From the NCBI RefSeq assembly GCF_014863545.1, contig NZ_CP062260.1, positions 2,046,001 through 2,110,000 on the forward strand: a stretch of DNA of 64,000 nucleotides. Reading direction: 5' to 3'. The notes under the pieces are model-generated. The model did no database searches, was not told the DNA's origin, and was given only the letters and a program-made list of their open reading frames with translations. Shown here piece after piece: positions 35,289 through 44,536 of the stretch (position 1 is the stretch's first letter; each line of letters starts with the position of its first letter). The DNA comes from Paenibacillus sp. JNUCC32. GTDB lineage: Bacteria > Bacillota > Bacilli > Paenibacillales > Paenibacillaceae. The position numbers were made by a program, and so were the translations under genes.

Positions 35289-37157
35289 ATGAAAGCATTG
35301 AGAGGCAAACAGGTCATTTTGAAAGAGCAAGAACTGATTCGCAGGGAACGAGCGAACAGAAGCTATCTGATGAAGCTGGACAGCGGTCATCTGTTGTTTA
35401 ATTATCATTTGGAGGCCGGAAGATTTCATGGAAGAACGATTCCCGAAGGTGCGCACGGCGGTTGGGAAACGCCGGTCTGCCAATTGCGCGGCCATTTTCT
35501 TGGTCATTGGTTGTCTGGTGCGGCGTTGCATTATGAAGAAAGCGGCGACATCGAATTAAAGGCCAAACTGGATGCTATTGTGCATGAGTTGCATGAATGC
35601 CAACGCGATAACGGCGGTCAGTGGGTCGGTCCGATTCCCGAAAAATATCTGCACTGGATTGCAAGCGGAAAAAGCATCTGGGCGCCCCAATACAATTTGC
35701 ACAAAATATTAATGGGGTTGGTCGATGCCTGGCAATATGCCGGTAATCGGCAGGCCCTGGATATCGTGGATCGGTTCGCGGACTGGTTTGTCGAATGGAG
35801 CGGCACATTCACAAGAGAGCAATTCGACGATATTCTCGATGTGGAGACAGGCGGAATGCTTGAGGTTTGGGCCGATCTGTTGCACATAACCGGAGCGGAC
35901 AAATATCGTGTGCTGTTAGACCGGTATTATCGCAGTCGGCTCTTTCAACCCTTGCTGGAGGGCAAGGATCCGCTTACGAATATGCATGCTAACACTACGA
36001 TACCGGAAGTGCTCGGCTGTGCGAGAGCTTATGAGGTTACCGGAGATGACAGGTGGCTGTCCATCGTCCAAGCGTATTGGAATTGCGCTGTAACGGAAAG
36101 GGGAAGCCTTGCGACTGGCGGTCAAACCGCTGGAGAGGTCTGGATGCCGAAGATGAAGATGAAGGCCCGCCTAGGTGACAAAAATCAGGAGCATTGTACT
36201 GTCTATAACATGATCCGACTAGCAGATTTCTTATTTCGTCAATCTGGCGACCCTACCTACGCGCAATATATCGAGTACAATCTATACAATGGCATTATGG
36301 CGCAAGCCTATTATCAGGAATATGGTTTGACTGGTAGTCAGCATAACTATCCTAGAACCGGCCTGCTGACCTATTTCCTCCCCATGAAGGCCGGTCTGCG
36401 CAAGGAGTGGAGCACGGAAACCGACAGCTTCTTCTGCTGCCACGGCACGATGGTTCAGGCGAATGCGGCCTGGAACATGGGAATTTATTATCAGGACGGG
36501 GATATCGTCTATATCAATCAATATTTCGATTCCGAGTTGGACACAAGTATCGCTGGAACCCTCATACGGATCGTACAGACGCAGGACAAAATGAGCGGGA
36601 GCCTCCTATCCTCGTCTAACACGGCCGGGTACCAAGCTATTAATGATACAGCGTCGATAAATCAAAATATACCTACTTTTCGCAAATACGATTTCATTGT
36701 ATTTGCTGCCGCACCGACAACGTTCACGCTCCGCTTCCGCATACCTGAGTGGATCATGGCGGGAGCATCCGTGTACGTCAATGACGTTCTGCAAGGGACG
36801 ACTCTGGACAGCGAGAACTTCTATGACATTCACAGAGCATGGAAGGAAGGCGATACCGTCTCGATTATGCTGCCAATCGGCATTCGGTTTGTCCCGCTAC
36901 CGGACGACGAACGAACAGGTGCCTTCCGATACGGGCCAGAAGTGTTGGCAGGCTTGTGCGAATCAGAACAGCAGCTCTATATGTGGGATGAGGATATTGC
37001 GTCCGCTATCGAGAACGAAAATGAACGTGAATGGGGGAGTTGGCGGTATTTCTTCAAGACAGTCAACCAGGAACCTGCCATCACATTCAAACGAATTCGG
37101 GATATCGGGTACGAACCTTATCAAATTTACTTCAAAGTAACGCGTACAAAATTATAG
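35289..37157 (+). CDS. GH127/GH146-type beta-L-arabinofuranosidase
   Basis: 622 residues with no signal peptide; (alpha/alpha)6 barrel of the former DUF1680 family. The zinc-thiolate active site of the family is visible: Glu301 and Cys303 in NQEHCTVYNM and the pair Cys383-Cys384 in SFFCCHGT. GHFLGHWLSG and QWVGPIPEKYL are further family blocks. These enzymes release beta-L-arabinofuranose with Cys as nucleophile. ATG 35289 follows AAGGGAGGA. It is intact, although both flanks are gene wreckage, and reading from the preceding region may depend on a promoter not recognised here. Confidence 0.9.
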   Translation: MKALRGKQVILKEQELIRRERANRSYLMKLDSGHLLFNYHLEAGRFHGRTIPEGAHGGWETPVCQLRGHFLGHWLSGAALHYEESGDIELKAKLDAIVHELHECQRDNGGQWVGPIPEKYLHWIASGKSIWAPQYNLHKILMGLVDAWQYAGNRQALDIVDRFADWFVEWSGTFTREQFDDILDVETGGMLEVWADLLHITGADKYRVLLDRYYRSRLFQPLLEGKDPLTNMHANTTIPEVLGCARAYEVTGDDRWLSIVQAYWNCAVTERGSLATGGQTAGEVWMPKMKMKARLGDKNQEHCTVYNMIRLADFLFRQSGDPTYAQYIEYNLYNGIMAQAYYQEYGLTGSQHNYPRTGLLTYFLPMKAGLRKEWSTETDSFFCCHGTMVQANAAWNMGIYYQDGDIVYINQYFDSELDTSIAGTLIRIVQTQDKMSGSLLSSSNTAGYQAINDTASINQNIPTFRKYDFIVFAAAPTTFTLRFRIPEWIMAGASVYVNDVLQGTTLDSENFYDIHRAWKEGDTVSIMLPIGIRFVPLPDDERTGAFRYGPEVLAGLCESEQQLYMWDEDIASAIENENEREWGSWRYFFKTVNQEPAITFKRIRDIGYEPYQIYFKVTRTKL

Positions 37158-37239
37158 TGAAGAGAGAAAAATAAAAATATTCTGTGTGTCCAGCCGATCA
37201 ACATCCATTCCTGCGATAGATCTAGGCTGAGGACCAGTA

Positions 37240-37412
37240 CGATCAAACAGGAGGATACTGCGATCGGTAAAATTGCCATTTCCGTAATGGAGATTTGAGA
37301 GATGTAAGTTGTCGGAGGTCTCATATAACGTTCCTGTTCGGCGGGACGATCGGAGTGAATATTCATTACTCGAAGCCGGGTGCAAAGCTGGAAGAGATTA
37401 TTCTTGAAAAGC
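37240..37412 (+). pseudogene. Remnant of an ABC transporter ATPase domain
   Basis: TFLFGGTIGVNIHYSKPGAKLEEII matches ETFLFSGTIAENIQYSKPGAKPEEVI of the intact ABC protein (34069-34155). GATTTG plus GTCGGAG-type DNA similarity extends the match back to about 37240. The copy is diverged and shifted. It has no Walker or signature motif and is not functional. Its 3' end runs in frame into the next GH43 gene. Confidence 0.72.
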
Positions 37413-37441
37413 CTTATCCGTTAGGAGGGAAGGAGCAGCGT

Positions 37442-39253
37442 ATGGAAAATGAAATTCACAGCGTTCTCTGCTATACGAGAGAACCGCTTGAACCGGAAAT
37501 CTATTCCCCGAAGCTTGCATATAGCATGCATCTCGCTTACACCGATGACGGAATGAGTTATCGGGAGCTTAATCACAACTCGGGGGTGCTGTTCGCTAAA
37601 GCCGCCGAGCGCTCAAACGCCACGCTGTCCGCCAAGAGTTTGAAGAATCCGTACCTGTTCCACATGGCTGACGGAAACTTTGGCGTACTGGTCATTCGGA
37701 CGGAAGCGGACGGTTCTCCCGATCAGCAGAGCAAGGGCTCGGTGCTTTTGTTCACTTCCCCGGACTTGCTGCAGTATCGGGAGCTCGGTCTGTTGAACCT
37801 AACGAACGGGCTTCATGTACAAGATATCATGTGCGAATATGAACATGCTTCCCGAAGGTATATCCTTCGTTGGCGTGAAGAAGACGGTAGGTATTATCAA
37901 AGGGAAATGGCGGACGTGACATGCCCGGACGACGCTGCCAAGCCGAAGCCGCGCGAAGCTTTCACGCTAAGCCCGAGACGCGTCGACATTGAAGGAGCAG
38001 TGCCCCGCAATGCGATTCGTGTATCGCGAGGCGTGGCTCAGAGGCTGATTCATAAGCTTACGGTACCGGTTCATGTGCGTAATGAACTGCCGGAGCGTGT
38101 GGCCGTTACGTCCAAAGAACAGTTACAAGCCGTTAAAGTGACGGCGATATACAGTGATGGCACAACCGCGATCAAGCCGATTGAGTGGGATGCGTCCGAG
38201 ATCGATTGGAGCCGTCCCGGAACTTATCGCATTTCTGGAAGCATTCGGCAGGATCGCTATACGTTTCCTATGGCGATGAACCGTGCCGACCCTTGCATTG
38301 CGCAGTGGGACGGAAGGTATTATTTTGTCGCGACCAATGATGCCGACGGCAACCATACGATATCGATCCGGGAGGCGGATTCCATATTCGGTCTGGTCTC
38401 GGCAGAAGAAACCAAAATCCTGGATTCAGGCATGCATGATCATCTGAAGCGATTTCTGTGGGCGCCTGAGCTTCATGGCATCGGCGGCGATCTGTATATT
38501 TTTCTTGCCGGCAGCAGCGGCGAGTTCAAAGACATTCAATCGCATGTTATGCGGTTAAAGAATGGCGGCAATCCGAGAATGGCTGCGGATTGGGGGACCC
38601 CGATCCGGGTCGCCAGGCATGACGGAAGCCCGCTGTTTCAAGCCGGCATAACGCTGGACATGACCGTATTAGCGCGGAAAGGCCGTTTATATGTGCTCTG
38701 GGCGCAAAGGGAATTGGTACCGCATGACCTGGGCTCGTGGATCTATATCGCCGAGGCGGATCCGAGGGAACCGTGGAGACTGATATCGGAGCCTGTCCTG
38801 CTGTCCAAGCCCGATTACGGCTGGGCGAACAATCAAACGTTCGTGGAGGAAGGGCCCTTTGCACTCATGACAGACCGGAAGATCTTCGTGACGATATCCG
38901 GTGCTCTGGTCGATGCCACGTATTGCGTCGGCATGCTCACCGTCAATTCTGACGCTGATTTGCTTGACCCGAACCAATGGACGAAGCGAAATTACCCGCT
39001 GCTAACCTCCAGAAGCGTGCCGGGCGAATACGGGCCAGGACACAATTCTTATGTGAAGGACGAGGAAGGAACGATCTGGAGCGTATATCACGCTCGTCCA
39101 GGCATCGGAGAGCCCCGCTGCTCGGGTCTCCGTCGCGTGCATTTCGACGTTGACGGTGAACCGATGCTGGGCTTGACGGAAGAGAAGGACCTGAATCCAG
39201 CGCTTGCGTCCGTATACCTGGATGTGCAGGTGGAAGCATTGGTGGAAGGCTGA
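37442..39253 (+). CDS. GH43-family arabinofuranosidase/arabinanase with Ig-like insert
   Basis: ATG 37442, 6 nt after AAGGAG, gives 603 residues; the in-frame stretch upstream is the ABC remnant. Residues ~1-165 form a beta-propeller-like half (PYLFHMADGNFGVLVIRTEADGS, LLFTSPDLLQYREL). Residues ~195-285 look like a bacterial Ig-like domain (VTAIYSDGTTAIKPIEWDASEID...GTYRISGSI). Residues ~285-595 are a GH43 propeller: NRADPCIAQWDGRYYFVATND with the base Asp, LWAPELHGIGGDLYIF with the acid Glu, GITLDMTVL with the modulator Asp, and GPGHNSYVKDEEG. No signal peptide is seen. The Ig-like domain between an accessory and a catalytic propeller is uncommon. Exact linkage specificity is unknown. Confidence 0.86.
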   Translation: MENEIHSVLCYTREPLEPEIYSPKLAYSMHLAYTDDGMSYRELNHNSGVLFAKAAERSNATLSAKSLKNPYLFHMADGNFGVLVIRTEADGSPDQQSKGSVLLFTSPDLLQYRELGLLNLTNGLHVQDIMCEYEHASRRYILRWREEDGRYYQREMADVTCPDDAAKPKPREAFTLSPRRVDIEGAVPRNAIRVSRGVAQRLIHKLTVPVHVRNELPERVAVTSKEQLQAVKVTAIYSDGTTAIKPIEWDASEIDWSRPGTYRISGSIRQDRYTFPMAMNRADPCIAQWDGRYYFVATNDADGNHTISIREADSIFGLVSAEETKILDSGMHDHLKRFLWAPELHGIGGDLYIFLAGSSGEFKDIQSHVMRLKNGGNPRMAADWGTPIRVARHDGSPLFQAGITLDMTVLARKGRLYVLWAQRELVPHDLGSWIYIAEADPREPWRLISEPVLLSKPDYGWANNQTFVEEGPFALMTDRKIFVTISGALVDATYCVGMLTVNSDADLLDPNQWTKRNYPLLTSRSVPGEYGPGHNSYVKDEEGTIWSVYHARPGIGEPRCSGLRRVHFDVDGEPMLGLTEEKDLNPALASVYLDVQVEALVEG

Positions 39254-39302
39254 CGGAACAACAACTTTTCTCGGTTTGTGCGAATTGTTGAACATGAAGA
39301 AC

Positions 39303-39352
39303 AAAAGAAGCGCCGTGTTCCCGTGTGCGGGTACGCAGCGCTTCTTTTGCGT
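39303..39352 (+). terminator. Terminator after the GH43 gene
   Basis: AAAAGAAGCGC (39303-39313) pairs perfectly with GCGCTTCTTTT (39338-39348); the 24-nt loop can form a small inner stem. T-rich sequence follows. Confidence 0.75.
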
Positions 39353-39605
39353 TTTGACGACGTGAACCCGAGGTTAATCCTTTGCCAATGATGAATTCAG
39401 ATTGGGCACACCGTCTAGCCGATGCTCATGCGCTTTCCACTTTCCGGCCCTTTGCGTTGCCCAGAGCATCAACACTTTTAGAATTTACAAATCATGTTTA
39501 GTTTCTCTCTGGTCCGTTAAAGCAAGCAGTTATATGATCTTGGTAGCTACAAAATGTAAGCGCTGCAACATGAATGCAGCCATGACCAAGGGAGGGGAAT
39601 AACGC
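39353..39605 (+). promoter_or_regulatory. Leader of the orphan binding-protein gene with cre-like site
   Basis: ATGTAAGCGCTGCAA (39554-39568) matches 14 of 15 cre positions and lies 37 bases before the ATG at 39606. TTGGTA at 39540-39545 could be a -35 box, but no good -10 follows. No CAGGTTG repeat is seen, unlike the leader of the paralogous gene at 1703. Confidence 0.45.
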
Positions 39606-40997
39606 ATGTGGATGCGTAAGATCAGTCTGCTGTTCTGCAGCCTGATTCTGGTGATCATGACGGCATGCAGCAGCGGTTCGGGCGGCGACGCGAAGACAGT
39701 CGAGCCCGGCAAAGCGGAAGAGGCCGTCAACGCGCCTGGAGTGAAAGACGAGGAACGGGCAGACAAACCAAGCGCCCAAGAAGACATAACCGGTACGCCG
39801 GAAATGGATTTTGATATGGGCGGCAGCACCATCAAATGGGTGTCCTGGTATGACGAGTCCATTCAGGAAGACAACCCTGACAACATTAATCGGAAACGAA
39901 ATTTGGAAGAGTTAATGGAAAAGCATAATTTTAAAATGGAATACGTAACCGTGGATTTCGGCGAATATCAGGACAAGGTGACAGCTTCGCTGGTAGCGGG
40001 CGAACCGATCGGCGATATCATCCGGGTTGCAAGGCCATGGATGATTCCGACGCTGGTCAATCAAGGTTTGTTCGCGCCAGTGGATGAATACACCAAGAAT
40101 GAGAAGGTATTCATCCAGCAGTACACGAACGAGTACTCCCAATACGAAGGAAGAGGCTACGGATTTCGGACCGGCATCAACGGCGCATCATCCGGCATTT
40201 TCTATAATCGCACGCTAATGAATCAATTGGGCATAAAGCCGTTGCAGGAATACGTCAACGAAGACAACTGGAACTGGGACACATTCATTCAAGTCGCGAA
40301 AGAAGCGAACAAAGATTCAAATAACGACGGCAAGTTGGATATTTGGGGGCTTGCAACCGCTTCCCTGCTGGTTCCTGCCATGGCTTCGAACGAGGCGAAT
40401 CTGGTCATTCTCGATCAGCAAGGACTCGAGGATCCAAAAACCTTGGAAGTATTGAACTTCTTATCGCGACTTGCAACCGAGGCGGTTGGCAGGCCTACGG
40501 AAGGAGGGGACTGGACTGAGGCGGGCCAATTTTTCCGCCAAGGCAACACATTGATGCTTGCCGGCAGCGACTATGAAATGGAGAACTTCAAGCAGGACAT
40601 GCCGGATTACGATATCGGCTTTCTTCCATTCCCGAAAGGGCCAAGCGCCACAGGGTATCATTCGCATAATACGATCCCAAACTACTTGACGATTCCAAGC
40701 GCGGTGAAGCATCCCGAACGACTGGTCTACATTTATGAGAAAATCAACGATATCGACTCGATCTACGACTATCCGAAACAATCTACGCTGGAGACTTTAT
40801 TCAGCAACGAGGACGATATTGAAAATGCCAAGATGGCCGGTGAGAGCATTAAAGTGATCGATACCGAGAGCGGATATCCATCGATGCCTTATTACGATTT
40901 TATAGGGGAGATCATGGAAGGCATCCCGGTTTCGACGGTCGTCGAGAAATATAAAGCACCGTTCCAGGCCGCGATTGATACAGTTTGGAAAAAGTGA
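39606..40997 (+). CDS. Orphan sugar-binding lipoprotein, paralogue of the 1703 gene
   Basis: 463 residues, lipobox IMTAC (Cys21), tether and family 1 binding domain. Length and long blocks (LQEYVNEDNWNWDTFIQVAKEANKD, VGRPTEGGDWTEAGQFFRQGNTLM, GIPVSTVVEKYK) match the protein at 1703. No permease or ATPase gene is beside it. It probably serves the permeases of the 1703 operon with a different oligosaccharide specificity. ATG 39606 is 8 nt after GGAGGGG. A cre-like site precedes it and a hairpin without T-run follows, as for its paralogue. Confidence 0.9.
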   Translation: MWMRKISLLFCSLILVIMTACSSGSGGDAKTVEPGKAEEAVNAPGVKDEERADKPSAQEDITGTPEMDFDMGGSTIKWVSWYDESIQEDNPDNINRKRNLEELMEKHNFKMEYVTVDFGEYQDKVTASLVAGEPIGDIIRVARPWMIPTLVNQGLFAPVDEYTKNEKVFIQQYTNEYSQYEGRGYGFRTGINGASSGIFYNRTLMNQLGIKPLQEYVNEDNWNWDTFIQVAKEANKDSNNDGKLDIWGLATASLLVPAMASNEANLVILDQQGLEDPKTLEVLNFLSRLATEAVGRPTEGGDWTEAGQFFRQGNTLMLAGSDYEMENFKQDMPDYDIGFLPFPKGPSATGYHSHNTIPNYLTIPSAVKHPERLVYIYEKINDIDSIYDYPKQSTLETLFSNEDDIENAKMAGESIKVIDTESGYPSMPYYDFIGEIMEGIPVSTVVEKYKAPFQAAIDTVWKK

Positions 40998-41019
40998 GCA
41001 GGGATCGTCAAGCATAACA

Positions 41020-41055
41020 GCTGCCCTCGCATCCTCTTTCGATTAGGAGGGCGGC
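41020..41055. other. Hairpin after the orphan binding-protein gene
   Basis: GCTGCCCTC (41020-41028) pairs with GAGGGCGGC (41047-41055), 9 bp with one G-T pair. No T-run follows on the plus strand, so it is a weak terminator or mRNA-end structure between convergent genes. Confidence 0.45.
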
Positions 41056-41092
41056 TTCAGGTAAAGCCATTCGTGTTGGAAAGCGATTTCGA

Positions 41093-41875
41093 TTAATGCC
41101 TCTTAATGGCAGAGGGAGGATAGCCTTTCGATTCCTTGAACACTTTGCTGAAATAGGAAAGGTCATAAAAACCGCAGCATTCCGCGGCTTCCGTTACAGT
41201 ACAATTGCCGGTCGCCAGCATGATTTCAGCATTATTTACGCGAACGCGCTGCAGGTATTCCTTGTAGGTCGAACCGGTGTTTATTTTGAATAGTTTTCCT
41301 AAATAAACGGGGTGAAGATTGAACTGCTCGGCAAAATCGTTTATTGACAAGTCCTCGGCATAGTGTTCTTCGATGAATGCGGTCAGTTTCTTGATCCGCG
41401 GATCCATATGCAGGATCGTTTGGCGATGCATAGCGTGAAGCAGCCGGTGGAGAATGAGTTCGAACAATGCACGTGCATGAATCATATAAAACGGTTGTTT
41501 ATTCATCCACACGTGGTTAAACTCCCGGATGTAGGCAAGAATCTCCTTGGTGATCAATTTCTTTGTGACCACGCCAAACGGAAGCCGGATATAATTATGC
41601 GGATCGGCCCAGAAAAAATTGAACGGATACGCATGCATGGGCGATTCCTTACATGTATGGGCTTCTCGTACGCTTCCTCCGGGAACGTATACCAGGTCGC
41701 CTGCTTCGACTGCAAATTTTTTGCCGTTAATGTAGTAGTTTGCCCGGCCCTCAACAACGAACGTCAAATCATGAAATCCGATTCGGGACTTCTGAATTTT
41801 CCAATCCGGATAACATTTACGGTCTACGAACAGAAAGATATTCGGTACGAGATGAGGGTGATATTCAAGCTCCAT
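41093..41875 (-). CDS. AraC-type regulator with cupin sensor domain
   Basis: 260 residues. The N-terminal ~150 form a cupin-like sugar-sensing domain (FHDLTFVVEGRANYYINGKKFAVEAGDLVYVPGGSVREA). The C-terminal AraC domain (~165-260) has LSINDFAEQFNLHPVYLGKLFK and VTEAAECCGFYDLSYFSKVFKESKGYPPS. ATG 41875 follows AAAGGAGG by 9 nt. It is divergent from the isomerase-like gene and GH30 at 42009-44182, which it most likely controls. The shared leader holds a 20-mer also found before the GH10 operon. Confidence 0.9.
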   Translation of the reverse strand: MELEYHPHLVPNIFLFVDRKCYPDWKIQKSRIGFHDLTFVVEGRANYYINGKKFAVEAGDLVYVPGGSVREAHTCKESPMHAYPFNFFWADPHNYIRLPFGVVTKKLITKEILAYIREFNHVWMNKQPFYMIHARALFELILHRLLHAMHRQTILHMDPRIKKLTAFIEEHYAEDLSINDFAEQFNLHPVYLGKLFKINTGSTYKEYLQRVRVNNAEIMLATGNCTVTEAAECCGFYDLSYFSKVFKESKGYPPSAIKRH

Positions 41876-41920
41876 GCGAAAATCGCCTCCTTTTAAAAAA
41901 ATTGTAACGTCTTAATGAAC

Positions 41921-41940
41921 TTTTACAACCTGTGATTGGA
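41921..41940. promoter_or_regulatory. CAACCTG-type motif shared with the GH10 leader
   Basis: This 20-mer (TTTTACAACCTGTGATTGGA) has 18 bases in common with 22651-22670. It lies between the divergent AraC and isomerase genes and probably marks a binding site for a regulator of both loci. Confidence 0.45.
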
Positions 41941-42008
41941 TTGTAATTTTACTATGGAATCGCCGCTTGCGATTATCGAAATTTTCAGCTAAGAAAGGGA
42001 ATGGTCGA

Positions 42009-42833
42009 ATGATCACGTTAACCGGGTTTGCGGATGAGATCTCCCCGGATTTGGAGGAACAGCTGGATGTCCTTGAATCCGAAAGCATCCGTTATCTTGA
42101 GCTTCGAGGCGTATGGGGGAAAAACGTGCTGCAGTTGACGGAAGAAGAGTTGTCTGGCATAAAAGAACGATTATCGCAGCGGGGAGTCGGAGTCTCCTCA
42201 ATCGGATCGCCGATCGGGAAAATCCAAATCACCGACGACTTTGAACCTCATCTCGAACATGCCAAGCATGCCGTTTGTTTGGCTAAGTATTTCCAGGCGC
42301 CTTATGTCCGCGTGTTTTCCTTTTACATTCCCGACGGAGACCACGAGAAGTATCGGCCAGAGGTAATACGGCGCATGCTTCGGCTCGCTCAGTTGGCAGA
42401 GCAGGAAGGCATTGTACTGCTTCATGAAAACGAAAGTCATATTTACGGAGACACCGGCGAGCGATGCTTGGAGTTGCTTCAATCAGTTTCGTCCCCCCAT
42501 TTGCGGGCGGCATTCGATCCGGCGAATTTCGTGCAGTGCGGCGTGAAACCCGTAGGTGAGGCCTACCCATTGGTCGGCGACTATACGGCGTATATCCATG
42601 TCAAAGACGCCATGATGGGGAAGGGGATGGTCGTGCCCGCAGGCGATGGAGACGGCGAGCTACGTCTGCTCCTTCAAGAGCTTAGCCGCAGGCGGTACTC
42701 CGGCTTTCTGTCCTTGGAGCCGCATCTGCGGGCCGCTGGAAGGTTCGAGGGATTTACCAATCCCCAACTATTCGTCGAGGCTTCCAAAGCGATAAAGCGA
42801 TTGCTAGCTGAGGAAGGGATGGAGTGGAATTGA
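42009..42833 (+). CDS. Sugar phosphate isomerase/epimerase-like (AP endonuclease 2 fold)
   Basis: ATG 42009, 8 nt after AAAGGGA, gives 274 residues. It is a TIM barrel of the xylose-isomerase-like family with the metal-ligand pattern visible: Glu in LLHENESHIYGDT, Asp in RAAFDPANF, His in IHVKDA, and Glu in LSLEPH. These enzymes isomerise or epimerise sugars or sugar acids; the substrate cannot be named from sequence. It is followed after 71 bases by the GH30 xylanase, likely one operon under the cupin AraC regulator. Confidence 0.85.
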   Translation: MITLTGFADEISPDLEEQLDVLESESIRYLELRGVWGKNVLQLTEEELSGIKERLSQRGVGVSSIGSPIGKIQITDDFEPHLEHAKHAVCLAKYFQAPYVRVFSFYIPDGDHEKYRPEVIRRMLRLAQLAEQEGIVLLHENESHIYGDTGERCLELLQSVSSPHLRAAFDPANFVQCGVKPVGEAYPLVGDYTAYIHVKDAMMGKGMVVPAGDGDGELRLLLQELSRRRYSGFLSLEPHLRAAGRFEGFTNPQLFVEASKAIKRLLAEEGMEWN

Positions 42834-42904
42834 AAGGTCGGATATGAATTCAACCGAGTGCATCCTGACTCGAATCCAAAAAAAATTTTGGGAGGAGCAG
42901 TCTC

Positions 42905-44182
42905 ATGAATCGTTTCTTGATTTCACGTTATAAGAAAGCCATAAGTGCATGTTTGGCCCTTGTCCTTGCGTTGTCCCTTTTGCCGGCACCTGACGATGTT
43001 GCCGCAGCCAGCGACGCCGTTGTGAATGTATCGTCGGAGAAACAAGTGATACGCGGTTTCGGAGGCATCAACCACCCGGCATGGATCGGAGATTTGACGG
43101 CAGCACAGAGAGAAACCGCATTCGGAAACGGAAACAACCAGTTAGGATTCTCGATATTAAGAATCTACGTGCACGAAGACCGAAATCAGTGGTACCGTGA
43201 ACTGGATACGGCCAAACGAGCGATTGCCCTTGGAGCTATCGTATTCGCTTCGCCATGGAATCCGCCCGCCGACATGGTCGAGACCTTCAACCGCAACGGC
43301 GATACGTCGGCAAAGCGACTTCGTTACGACAAGTATGCCGCGTATGCCCAGCATCTTAACGATTTCGTAACCTACATGAGAAACAATGGCGTGAATCTCT
43401 ACGCGATTTCCGTCCAGAACGAGCCCGATTATGCGCATGACTGGACGTGGTGGACGCCGCAGGAAATGCTTCGCTTTATGAAAGAACATGCCGGATCGAT
43501 CAACAGCAGAGTGATCGCACCGGAATCGTTCCAATATCTGAAAAATATGTCGGACCCGATTCTAAATGATCCCCAGGCGCTTGCCAATATGGATATTCTT
43601 GGCGCTCATCTGTACGGTACCCAAGTTAGCAATTTTGCGTATCCATTATTCAAACAAAAAGGAGCGGGAAAAGACCTCTGGATGACCGAGGTGTATTACC
43701 CGAATAGCGACAACAACTCGGCGGATCGCTGGCCTGAAGCCTTGGATGTGTCTTACCATATCCACAATGCGATGGTAGAGGGAGATTTTCAAGCTTACGT
43801 ATGGTGGTATATCCGCAGATCCTACGGTCCGATGAAAGAGGACGGCACGATCAGCAAGAGGGGTTACAATATGGCTCATTTCTCCAAGTTTGTCCGTCCC
43901 GGCTATGTCAGGGTTGATGCTTCGAAAAATCCAGAAACGAACGTTTACGTATCCGCCTATAAAGGCGACAACAAAATCGTTATCGTTGCCATAAACCGGA
44001 ACAACTCCGGGGTCAATCAGAACTTTGTTCTTCAGAATGGATCCGTTTCGCAGGTATCAAGGTGGATCACGAGCAGCAGCAGCAATCTTCAACCCGGAAC
44101 GTCTCTCAATATAACAGGGAACAATTTCTGGGCTCATCTTCCCGCGCAAAGCGTTACGACTTTTGTAGGTGAACTCCGGTAA
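42905..44182 (+). CDS. xynC: Secreted glucuronoxylanase, GH30 subfamily 8
   Basis: 425 residues, very similar to Bacillus subtilis XynC along the whole length. A cleavable signal peptide ends near AAA-SD (~36). The TIM barrel has acid/base Glu173 in SVQNEPDY and nucleophile Glu262 in MTEVYYP. The IRRSYG motif (~303-308) contains the Arg that recognises the 4-O-methylglucuronic acid side chain. The C-terminal beta domain includes RWITSSSSNLQPG and HLPAQSVTTF. It cuts glucuronoxylan one residue from the glucuronic-acid branch. ATG 42905 follows GGGAGGAG. A strong terminator follows. Confidence 0.96.
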   Translation: MNRFLISRYKKAISACLALVLALSLLPAPDDVAAASDAVVNVSSEKQVIRGFGGINHPAWIGDLTAAQRETAFGNGNNQLGFSILRIYVHEDRNQWYRELDTAKRAIALGAIVFASPWNPPADMVETFNRNGDTSAKRLRYDKYAAYAQHLNDFVTYMRNNGVNLYAISVQNEPDYAHDWTWWTPQEMLRFMKEHAGSINSRVIAPESFQYLKNMSDPILNDPQALANMDILGAHLYGTQVSNFAYPLFKQKGAGKDLWMTEVYYPNSDNNSADRWPEALDVSYHIHNAMVEGDFQAYVWWYIRRSYGPMKEDGTISKRGYNMAHFSKFVRPGYVRVDASKNPETNVYVSAYKGDNKIVIVAINRNNSGVNQNFVLQNGSVSQVSRWITSSSSNLQPGTSLNITGNNFWAHLPAQSVTTFVGELR

Positions 44183-44219
44183 CACATCGTCTACGGTACT
44201 GTTAACAAAGCGTATGATA

Positions 44220-44275
44220 AGGGCTGTCTTCAAGTCACAAGGGTGACTTGGAAGGGCAGCTCTTTGTTCTGGGCT
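44220..44275 (+). terminator. Terminator after xynC
   Basis: A long stem of about 18 bp (GGGCTGTCTTCAAGTCAC with GTGACTTGGAAGGGCAGCTC, few mismatches, 4-nt loop AAGG) is followed by TCTTTGTTCT. Strong hairpin, moderate T-run. Confidence 0.8.
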
Positions 44276-44505
44276 GGTAATCAATAAGGAAATCCACGAA
44301 GTGCCGACACTCAGCTCGCAGTGGTTCCTGCCAAACCCAAACCCCTTAATGTTTATATTAACTCCGATTGATCATATTGCCTCGTAAAGGAATTTGCGTC
44401 CTTTCGCTCCTAACCTATTGCCATATCGTTTGCAATTGTACTCCGAGGAAGGAATTGTACCTTTTTCTTGCGAACAGTCAAGTGTATCATCGAATTGCTT
44501 CATAT

Positions 44506-44520
44506 TTGAAAACGCTTTCT
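44506..44520 (+). promoter_or_regulatory. Perfect cre site before the membrane AraC gene
   Basis: TTGAAAACGCTTTCT matches the cre consensus at all 15 positions and lies 16 bases before the ATG at 44537, just ahead of the ribosome site. CcpA bound here would block transcription of the regulator by roadblock or promoter overlap. Confidence 0.7.
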
Positions 44521-44536
44521 ATAGAGGAGGGTACAT

